From Tribonema minus (taxonomy: Eukaryota > Sar > Xanthophyceae > Tribonematales > Tribonemataceae): DNA of 64,000 nucleotides. The notes under the pieces are model-generated. The model made no database searches and was not told the DNA's origin. It saw only the letters and a list, made by a program, of their open reading frames with translations. The translations under genes and the position numbers were made by a program. Below, in pieces: positions 56,501 to 64,000 of this stretch (within the stretch, counting starts at the first letter, position 1; the number at the start of each line of letters is the position of its first letter). The DNA is taken from contig JAFCMP010000125.1 in assembly GCA_017506865.1 (NCBI GenBank), forward strand, positions 154,003-218,002. Reading direction: 5' to 3'.

Positions 56501-56944
56501 ATGTCCGCCTCTGTCTGTACTGTAGCATACTGGCGCACATGTTTTCATGCGGCATGACCCTCGCACCCACCATTGTGATCGTTCAGGTTCATCTGGAAGA
56601 GGACGGGGGCGCCTCTGGTCCTGAAGATGCTGATGACGCGCTGCAGAGCCTGGCGGAGCAGCGCCACGGTGTTGGCACCCACGCCGTTGGGCCGCTGGCG
56701 GTACAGCAGACCCCACGGGTACCAGTCGCCTGCACGCAGCGGCGGTGGGGGTGAAGGGCGCATACCGTCAGGCGCGATGGAGAGGCACTGCATGTGGCGG
56801 AGCTGAACATGTGTGTGTGCGTGCGTGTGACTTGCGTGCAGATAGCACAGTGCGTGCGCTACGTGCGAGCGTTATGCATGGTTCCGCTGCACGTACCAGC
56901 ACAGTGCCATTGGCGTGTGTGAAACGAGGCTCGCGAGATTGGCA
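53598..56944 (-). CDS. GH26-like glycoside hydrolase, 5' end missing
   Basis: Six phase-consistent exons on minus: 56944-56897, 56802-56766, 56729-56571, 55678-55527, 54836-54794, 53920-53598. Joined peptides: FTHANGTVLLRHM, PDGDWYPWGLLYRQRPN, LLRQALQRVISIFRTRGAPV, MAELWPGDEGLDAVAITSYN, VTELTKLPIWIAETATTSFG, WLRQMFNDVARAFPRVTQV, FFLYNKVVEGKLLDWDLN, stop at 53598. The layout (WYPWG, WPGDE, SYN, IWIAET) is that of clan GH-A beta-mannanases of family GH26, which cut mannan backbones. The nucleophile Glu is present in IAET. The acid/base Glu, usually in HExNG before WYPW, is not: the codons read APDG. The intron before WYPWG is only 36 bases. Upstream exons with a start and signal peptide were not found before the retroelement at 57.5 kb, so the gene may be truncated or merely unresolved. 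Confidence 0.65.
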
Positions 56945-57479
56945 CTAGCGCCTGCGCACTGCACTTGTGGACTTGCATAAAAAAACATACGCCCCAAGGG
57001 AGGCTGAGTGTCCCATGAATTCCTAGGGTTTACTCACATGCAGCAGCCTAGTCTGTGCAGTGCACAGCTGCAGCCTGGGTGGCTGCTTTTGAATGGTAGA
57101 TGCAGGTGAGTTTTAAACAGGTATTCTGGCCATTGACTCGATCATGTAACGCACGCCATGCGTTACCACCAATGACCCCCCCGCTCCACCTGATTCATGC
57201 TGATTCATGCAATACTGACACGGGCAGCTGTATGTAAAGTAAACTATTTATGTAGCCTTCTGGCTTATGATGTTTCAACTCTATTATATTCGGCCGTTAT
57301 TAGGGCCCAGGGCAATTGGTTCGAACTAGGGGAACATTGCAGGAAAACCCCTTAACCGGTGAGACCCTTGAGTCTCCCCAGATGAAGGGTTGTGCTTGCA
57401 AGGCCTCGGTTCTTGTCACTCAGCTAGGATACCACGGCTCCAGGATAGAGACAACTGAAGCCAACAACCATCAACCATC
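56945..57479. other. boundary between hydrolase gene and retroelement
   Basis: No confident exon. It may contain the true 5' end of the hydrolase gene (minus) and the 5' LTR or leader of the retroelement (plus). I could not define an LTR because its partner lies beyond the window. Confidence 0.3.
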
Positions 57480-57525
57480 ATGGACCCGTCTAAATCAGCC
57501 CAAGCCAACGCTGCCCCATCTACAA
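57480..57525 (+). CDS. candidate leader exon of the gag-methyltransferase ORF
   Basis: ATG then DPSKSAQANAAPST, ending in A before a strong donor (GTAAGA) at 57526. The gag frame has no ATG between its opening and 59142, although coding clearly begins by 58723. An acceptor (ccatgtgcag) ends at 58722. Joining the two keeps phase (A plus AC makes an Asn codon). The intron would be 1197 bases. Inferred, not proven. Confidence 0.5.
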
Positions 57526-58099
57526 GTAAGACAGGCTTAACATAACAAATATAACCCCAACTTTGTTTCATGGCACCTACAGACAGTCCTTACCCACCCC
57601 TTGCTTCGCTCTGGCGGGCCCTGACGAACCAAGCTACACGTGCTCCTTAAATATCGTATCGTTAGCCCTCGCTTGCCCTCATCAACACGTGCTCTGGAGC
57701 GCCAACGTTGCTTTCCCGCTCCTTAACGTAGGCCAATTGACCGAATAGGAAATCGTCCAATCATTCAGTATCGGCCCTTCGCGAGGCGGACGCGCTGAGT
57801 GTTGGTTACCGCTCGTACTAACTGGAGGCAGCTACGAGGAGGAATTTAGCGCAGGGGTCGGTGTGCATGCACATTGTAAATATGCGCCTGCATGCCGCAT
57901 CCTTTGCTTGGTTGTGCCAGCTGTCGCTACCAAGTGAACACTGAGCAGCAGTGCTTTTATGCTGCGTGAGCCGCCCTAGCTCCAGTGCCTGTGTCGGAGG
58001 AATCATGCTTAGCAGCGGCTCACACACCCGTAGTTGCTTCGCATGACGTCGGCTGTTAACGCTGTGTAATTGAGATGATGAGGCTGACTGTCGAAAGCT

Positions 58100-58125
58100 G
58101 CGGTACGGGTTCTCCCGTACTGACT
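58100..58125. other. perfect 7-bp hairpin in the retroelement leader
   Basis: gtacggg, loop ttct, cccgtac lies in the stretch between the leader exon and the gag body. It could be a structured leader or part of an LTR. Nothing else was recognised from 57526 to 58722. Confidence 0.4.
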
Positions 58126-58722
58126 TGCACGGGCATTAGTGGGCTTGCGAGGTTACCCATCACCCCCCACCCTTTGTTTCTCGGCACCATCTGATGATGG
58201 TGTAATCGAGCTGATGATCACAGTTCGTCTTGCGAATGCGTCGACGCTCGCTTGAAGTTGCTACCCAGAGCAACTTAGGTAACGGTTGCATACCGGAGGT
58301 GTTGGATTGGTGCAGGCCACAATCAGCTAGGCAACAGCGTTAACTACGACGATAAACAGGTGTGCATATGGTGCTTGCGCAGCAACAACAGTAACTCTGC
58401 TCTGCCGCTGCCGCACTAGAATCAAATGCATTGAGACATAGCATGCCGCGGTTGACACGGTTGCGGGAGCCCGTGGTTCTACTGACTTGCGTGGCTATGA
58501 TTGGCAACCACATGCATCTCATGGGAGTGCCGGTGTGTTCTGTGCACGTCCCGGGCTGGCTAATTGCACGGGCGAGCGCACAGGGACATCCCATGTTCCA
58601 AGAGAAGCTCTCTTGATGAGTACTATAATAATTTTTGTTCTCCCAGGCTGATGGATATCTTATTGTTGGATGGTGAGGGGTATATTTGAGAGACTCAACA
58701 CATGATCCTGTTCCATGTGCAG

Positions 58723-61700
58723 ACTCGGACTCCTCCACGAAAAGAAAGGGGAGTAAGGGCAAGGCTGATGCGGCACCGGCTGACAAGCCGGAGAAGCCCG
58801 CGAAGAAGTCCAAGTCGTCAAAGGAGCCCGCAACCCCTCCTGCGCCGGCCGTTGGCGGTAGCGAGCGAGAGGCGGAGCTCGACGACGAGATATGCGCTGG
58901 CGCCGGTGACGACGCCAGCTCTGATGCGGGTGAGACTGGTGCCGGTCTAACCGTATCCAGAGCCCGTTATACCCGGCTGCTCGAGCTGTTGGCGGCCTCG
59001 CACAAGTCCGGGGCATCTGCCTCGGCGAGACTGTCTGCAGACGAGGTACAGCTGCAAGAACGTTTCCAGGACCTTGACGCCCAGGCTAAGGTGTTGCGTG
59101 GCCTGCGCGATGCTAGCAAGGAGGGTTCCCCTGAACGTACAATGTACAAGACGGACCTCTATGCGATCACGTACCAGCTTCCACGTCTTAAGGCGAGCAT
59201 GGAGCAGGTAGAAGTTGACCGCTGCGCGTACTCACAGAGATTCAGCGCTTTGGAGACTGCTCGCATAGAACTCGACGCAATCATGGATCGCGATCTTGGC
59301 GATGCAGATACACTGCGCCGTCTCAAGGCGTTCGAGAAGGTGCAGCTGGTGCAGCACTTGCAGGCAGGGCGTTTGGTCCAGGTTGCCCCGCCCCGCGTTG
59401 GCGTGGCGGCCTCGATTCAGATGTCTCATACTGCGCCGTCGAGCACTGGGGTCACCACGACCCCCAGCGACGATGGCAGTGAACCGTCCCGAGCGGACGG
59501 CGCTGACGCTGCTAACAGGGGCAAGGGAGACGTCTATGCGAAGGCTGGTAGGATTGCCGGCGTAGCCGACCTCTCTTCTCGCGTAGGTGTATGTGTCACC
59601 AGGCTTGACTCACTCACCGCTGCGCTGCGCTCCATGGCAGAGGACGTCAAGGTCCACGCTCTAAGTGTGGCCATAAAGGCGTCGAAGGACAAACCCTTAC
59701 TTTCAACTGTGCGCCTACTGTCCCTAGAGGTCGGCGGCAAGCGGAAGGGGTGGGAGCAGCTAACGTACGCAGAACGTTGTGCAGCCATAATTGAGCACTT
59801 CAACTCTGAAGCTGCCCAAGAGAAGGTGTACAATTCTCTACTTCAAGCCAGGCGTCTCCCGAGCGAGAGCCCTGGGGAGTTGGCTCTCCGCGTGCGGAAC
59901 ATGGTTGTACAGGCAGGTGGTAGCGAAAGTTCTCGTGAGTTTTCTGAAAAGCTTCACTACTTACGCCTCATCTCATCCAAGGAGCGGACGGCCGCTAGGG
60001 TTGCACTGGGGAGGGGCTGGCAGGACGCTGGTCTTGCGAGCATTCAGGAGCACATTGAGCGCACCTGGAACGGGAAAGCCCATGCCGCGAGCAAGGGCGG
60101 ACCCACGTCGCAGGATGGTTCTGACCGCGAGAGTTTGCGCGACGACGCGTCGCAAGCAAGTGACGCGCCGCGCCAGACGCCCTCTGCCTCGCAGATTGCG
60201 CGCAAGGAGAGGGCGCTGGCGGACAAGGAGAGGCGCCTCGCCAAAAAGGAGAAAGCCTTGGAGGTGCGAGCTGCTGCTGTAGCCGCCAAGTCGGCTCCGG
60301 CAGCCGCGCCCGCCAGGCGTGGGCCCCCCGCGCCTGAGCATGACAATTCAGGCATGGTGCAGTTCAACCCGCGTTCTCACTGGGTATGCTTTGACTGCCA
60401 GACAACGCTGCCGCGCGGTATCGCCGTTGACATGCATCGCAACACGCCCAACTGCCCGGCGTTTGATCCTTCCCGCCGCCCCCGCGCCGCACCGTACGGC
60501 GGGCCGCGCGGTGAGCCGCGCGGCGCGCCACCGGCGCATCAGGCGAATCAGTACACGCGGTACGGTCCCCGCCCCCCTTTTCCGCCCCCGGCTGCTATGC
60601 CGCAGGCGCCGGTCGTGGCAGCGGCGGCTGCTGCCGCTGCGCCAACGCCAGCGGAGGCGGACGAGTATCACAAGATGATGGCCTTTGTGGCCTGGCAGAG
60701 GGCTCAGGGTGAGTCTACTTCGCTCGCGCGCGCGCGTGCGGCCCTCTCAGGGGGTGGCACCAGCGGTGCGCGCGCCGCAGTTGAACTTGAACATGCTTTT
60801 GGTCAACGTGATATGTGCGTCTCCGCGTCCATCGCAACCTCACCACGTGAGCGCGCGCCTGGGCACAATGACGCCGTATTGCTGGCTATGTTGCATCCTT
60901 CGTTACCCAGCGTACCTTCCCTCGCGGAAGTGTCGCAGTCTACGGCTGATGCTAACATGCAACTTGAAGGTGATAGTGCAAACGATACTCCCCCATCAAA
61001 CACTGGTTCGCCGCATACGGTTACCATACCTAATGCAAGCGAATCGCCTGTCTGTGCTACCGCTGTGACACAGGACCCTGATGCTGGCATGCCAGTGGCG
61101 GGTGCAGCGCGGCATGTGACACACGCCTCCATATGCTGCGGCATTGGTGGCTGGGACGAGGGTTTAAAGCAGGCAAGTGTGGCAGGCCTTGTGGTGGACA
61201 CTCAACTTGCTGTTGACAAGTGCCCCCGCGTGTGTGAGGCGTACCACGAACTGCACCCTGGCACCCACAAGGTTTTAAACGCGTGCCTGAGCGATGATGC
61301 AGTAGCCATAGCACTGGCTGAACTGGATCCTGACCTCACCACAATGTCCCCCCCGTGCACAGATTATGCAAACGGGAGTGGCGTTGAGGGGGCAGCGGCG
61401 GAGGTGACGATCATGGCGGCGCGGCTGATTGTGAGGGCGAAGCTGCGCTGCTGTGTCATCGAGAATGTGGTATCCATGCTCAGCTCCAAGGCGTGGGCGT
61501 GCGCGCAGGCTTTGCTGCTGGCCCACGGCTACTGTCTCTATGTCAGCAAGCTGAAGGGGTCGGATTTTAGCATAGCGTGCCACCGGCGGCGGCTGTATGT
61601 GGTGATTGCGCGGGCAGGGGTTGGTGTCACGACCGCTATGGCACGGTTCGGGGCGTTAATTAATGCAATTCAGCGTTCATCATTACCCATGTCCGTACGG

Positions 61701-62246
61701 CGCGTTCTTCGCTGCCCTGAGCGCTGTTTCTTTTGGAAATCTCGCGTGAAGGGTACCAAGAGTGTGTATGATGCCGATGACTGCATGCCCAGCCCGGTCA
61801 GGCGGAACCCTGGAAAACCACCAGTGGATCTGGCTGACTATGTGGCTGATGATGAACATGATGCTGGCCCTGTGCAAAATGCAAGAGTACTGTCATTGCG
61901 TGAAATGGCTGTCCTGCTCACCTTTACACGTGACTTGCCATGCAAGGCCACCATTGAGGACATGAAGTTATGGCTTGTAAACTTAGTCATGCCACGCATG
62001 GCTTTTCACATTGCCGTTGGGCTTGTGGGATCTGGCATGCTTGATCTTCAAGTAGGCGCCCCTTGTCCCCGGGGTGTCCGCCTGGACCATGACCCTAGTG
62101 CACCCCCCCTGAATGGATGCTGCCAGGGTCTGAAGATTACATGCATGTGGCAGAGACTCCTACTGAGCAAGGCAAGGTGCAGGCTAGGGTTGCGGCCATC
62201 ACCGCACGATACAGTGCTTGGCAGTATGCAGTCACCCCTGATATGA
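58723..62246 (+). CDS. retroelement gag-like protein fused to a C5 cytosine DNA methyltransferase
   Basis: About 1189 residues if joined to the leader exon. The N-terminal part is Lys/Ala-rich and basic (KRKGSKGKADAAPADK), then helical gag-like sequence (KGWEQLTYAERCAAIIEHF; SPGELALRVRNMVVQ), a charged coiled coil (RKERALADKERRLAKKEK) and a Cys/His cluster (CFDC, then H and C) resembling a nucleocapsid zinc finger. From about residue 815 the C5 methyltransferase motifs run in order: I, SICCGIGGWDEGLKQA; IV with catalytic Cys in MSPPCTDYANGSG (codon 61356-61358); VI, CVIENVVSML; VIII, SIACHRRRLYVVIAR; a target-recognition region of about 100 residues; IX/X, SLREMAVLLTF and LVMPRMAFHIAVGL. All residues needed for methyl transfer to cytosine appear present. 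The stop is at 62244-62246, and the pol frame overlaps. Confidence 0.85.
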
Positions 62247-64000
62247 TATGTGCAGAAGGTTTGAACACAGGTCCTTGGTCTTGCACAGCGCTCAATGACT
62301 CGTGCAATGACTCAGACTCTGATGTTGATGAAGTTGAGGAAGAGGAACTTGTGCAGTCACACCCTAGCGGCTCCTCACAAGGTGCATACGCCAGTGAAGA
62401 CGAGCATCACTTTGACGACACGGTGCATGAGGCAACTCGCAGGCGTGGGCTAGGCAACCCTCGCGTGAGCGCTGTGGCTGCCAAGCTACACGATGAAGCG
62501 AGCCGCTCACAAGCCGCTGAAGTGGATCCCGCCTCGGTGAGGCCGGGAGAGACAGTTGTGTTGCCAAGTGGCCAGCCCAGCAAGCAGCGGTTTGCCAGGC
62601 TGAAGGCACGCGTGCAGCACCAACGTGGGTTCAAAGAACGAGACTTTGTCTCATTGCTGGACCCCGGCGCTGAGGCAGGCATCATGGCAAAAGCAACGGC
62701 GGATGAGCTATCTCCAGGGACGACATGCCCTCTTGAGAAGGGGGACCATTCAGTCATAGAACTGGCAGACAGTCGCACACAGGTCAAGATCGTAGGCGCT
62801 TTGCACCTCACCTTACGGTTTGGTAACAAGCTGGTGCGGCACAAGTTCTACATTGTGGACTTGGCCATCACCACCATTCTAGGCAGCGACTTCTTTGGCA
62901 TGTACAAAACCCTCTTTGACTATGAGGATTTGACATACCAGCCGTTAGGTTCGGACGGCCCAAAGTTGAAGATGCTAGGCAGCGAGGCAGCGCATGGGAC
63001 GGTGTGGCAAGGCGCTAAGACCGCAGGGGCTGTGAAAATTAGCCCCAAAGTACCAGCCCCCCCTGCGCATCGTGCCGTGTGCCTGGTGAATGACATACTC
63101 ATTCCAGCGCACACCGAGGTGAACGTTGAAGTTGCATTACACCCACCAGTGAAAGGGCTGAGCCCCTACTCGGCAGTAATACAACCCGCAATGTCTCAGA
63201 CGATGTTGAAGTTGCAAGAAAGGGGCGTAAAGGCCGCCATGTCGGTGGATATTGTTGGCGCGCACAACCCTGTGCGCGCACGCATGGTAAACTTCTCAGA
63301 CCAGCCGGTGCTTATGGCCAGAAACACCTTCATTGGTGAGGCACGGCCGGCTTCGCCTGAGGATATCATTGAGTTGGAGGACGCATCTGCGACCAAGCTT
63401 GAGCAACAGCTCTTGCAGGTGGCTGCAGCTCACCACCCGAACAGCGAGTTCAGCTACGCTGCAACCGCGGCGCTGCGAGCAATTGCATTGGGGAAGGCTG
63501 CTGGTACCTATGGTGCTGCTAATGTGTCTGCTGCTACACCAGGCACAGAACGCACTCGTACCACACAGGAACCCTGCACTGAAGCAGAGCTACGCGAGAT
63601 GCTACCCACCAAAGGTGACCTTCATGATATGAAAGCCCCCGATGGTAGGCCATATGCTGAGCATCTGATGGATGTGTTCAACGAATTCGCGAGCGTGTTT
63701 GCAAAGGACCCCAAAAATCCGACAGTGACAAACCTCATGGAGTTTGAGATTGACACTGGTGATGCAATGCCTATCGCTGAAAAGGCTAGGAGGTGGGCGC
63801 AAAAGGAGGCAGAGTACATCATGGAACATGTCAAGGCCATGCATGTGCGCAAGCAAGTGGAGCCTAGCAATGGTCCATGGGCATGCAACCCAGTACTAGC
63901 AAGGCAAGGTGATCAGATACGATTTTGCGTGGACTTCCGCCGTCTCAACGCTGTCACGAAGCGCGACAGCAGAGGTCTAGGCAACATCGATGATATGGTG
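62099..64000 (+). CDS. retroelement pol: aspartic protease and reverse transcriptase, 3' truncated by window
   Basis: Frame -1 to gag, open from just after TAG at 62096-62098 to the window end, with no ATG needed. An acidic linker (DSDVDEVEEEE) leads to a retropepsin-like domain: FVSLLDPGAEAGIM at about 62643-62684 and ITTILGSDFFG near 62870-62900. The active-site triplet is DPG where DTG or DSG is usual. A connector follows, then the N-terminal part of a Ty3/Gypsy reverse transcriptase from about 63730 (FEIDTGDAMPIAEKARR; QVEPSNGPWACNPVLARQ; IRFCVDFRRLNAVTKRD). The catalytic YxDD box lies beyond the window. It is presumably made as a fusion with the upstream ORF by -1 slippage. Confidence 0.85.
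62103..62109 (+). promoter_or_regulatory. candidate -1 frameshift site (C7 run)
   Basis: In the gag frame this reads CCC CCC C. Both codons can re-pair after slipping back one base onto ACC CCC. It is the first slip-prone site after the pol frame opens, five bases past the TAG at 62096-62098. The overlap of the two frames is 148 bases. Confidence 0.5.

Larger units (their letters stand above)
57480..64000 (+). mobile_element. Ty3/Gypsy-type retrotransposon with a DNA methyltransferase, 5' part
   Basis: Gag-like region, C5 cytosine methyltransferase, aspartic protease and the start of a Ty3/Gypsy reverse transcriptase lie in that order on one strand; the window ends inside the reverse transcriptase. 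RNase H, integrase and the 3' LTR are outside. The left edge is set at the candidate leader ATG and is uncertain; the 5' LTR was not recognised. Codon use is less GC-extreme than in the host genes, consistent with an element. Confidence 0.85.

Noticed and set aside
57300..57340. B-box-like ggttcgaac suggesting a tRNA or tRNA-derived element
   Set aside because: No matching A box or cloverleaf stems upstream.
56945..58722. 5' LTR with TG...CA ends and a tRNA primer-binding site
   Set aside because: Only one side of the element is in the window and no clear PBS such as a Met-tRNA complement was seen, so I did not set LTR limits.
58686..58725. Gag start at TTG 58686
   Set aside because: A non-ATG start is possible but the spliced ATG leader exon at 57480 fits phase and splice signals better.
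1..64000. CRISPR arrays, rRNA genes, bacterial operons
   Set aside because: No regularly spaced repeats, no rRNA sequence, and all genes have spliceosomal introns or eukaryotic features.

Overview
The window is nuclear DNA of a GC-rich, intron-bearing eukaryote, most likely an alga with a red-lineage complex plastid and probably a photosynthetic stramenopile. Introns are canonical GT-AG. Four independent proteins (Mbb1/HCF107-like RNA-binding protein, YqeY-like protein, glutaredoxin, RluD-type pseudouridine synthase) begin with a hydrophobic signal peptide that ends in a small or Gly residue followed by Phe and a Ser/Arg/Ala-rich stretch. This is the bipartite presequence used by such plastids. 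Large ankyrin families with GCPW-type repeats also fit. The host species is inferred, not proven.

Layout. 0.4-2.2 kb: TPR protein (+). 4.4-6.4 kb: plastid HAT/TPR RNA-stability factor (-). 6.5-12.6 kb: two ankyrin paralogues (+) flanking an armadillo-repeat gene (-). 13.8-22.3 kb: one five-exon gene (-) for a predicted 2086-residue protein that joins a J domain, 14 copies of a roughly 65-residue helical repeat, a NYN nuclease domain and four CCCH zinc fingers. 22.7-25.9 kb: UBLCP1 proteasome phosphatase (+), eight exons. 26.9-31.9 kb: tyrosine aminotransferase (+), six exons. 33.5-37.8 kb: head-to-head plastid YqeY (-) and glutaredoxin (+). 39.1-42.9 kb: plastid RluD-type pseudouridine synthase (-). 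42.2-50.1 kb: a tandem duplication of about 4 kb carrying the synthase first exon and an ankyrin gene, followed by a third ankyrin copy; all three ankyrin copies carry frame breaks. 53.6-56.9 kb: GH26-like glycoside hydrolase (-), 5' end not found. 57.5-64.0 kb: 5' part of a Ty3/Gypsy-type retrotransposon that runs off the window.

The most notable items are (1) the retrotransposon, whose first ORF carries a complete-looking C5 cytosine DNA methyltransferase after gag, with pol in the -1 frame from a C7 run; (2) the J domain-repeat-NYN-CCCH protein, whose exon phases all join without a break; and (3) the tandem duplication, whose breakpoints can be read from relic exons. Several otherwise convincing genes contain single small frame breaks (ankyrin 1, armadillo, aminotransferase exon 4). 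These could be real decay or assembly errors, and the sequence alone does not decide.
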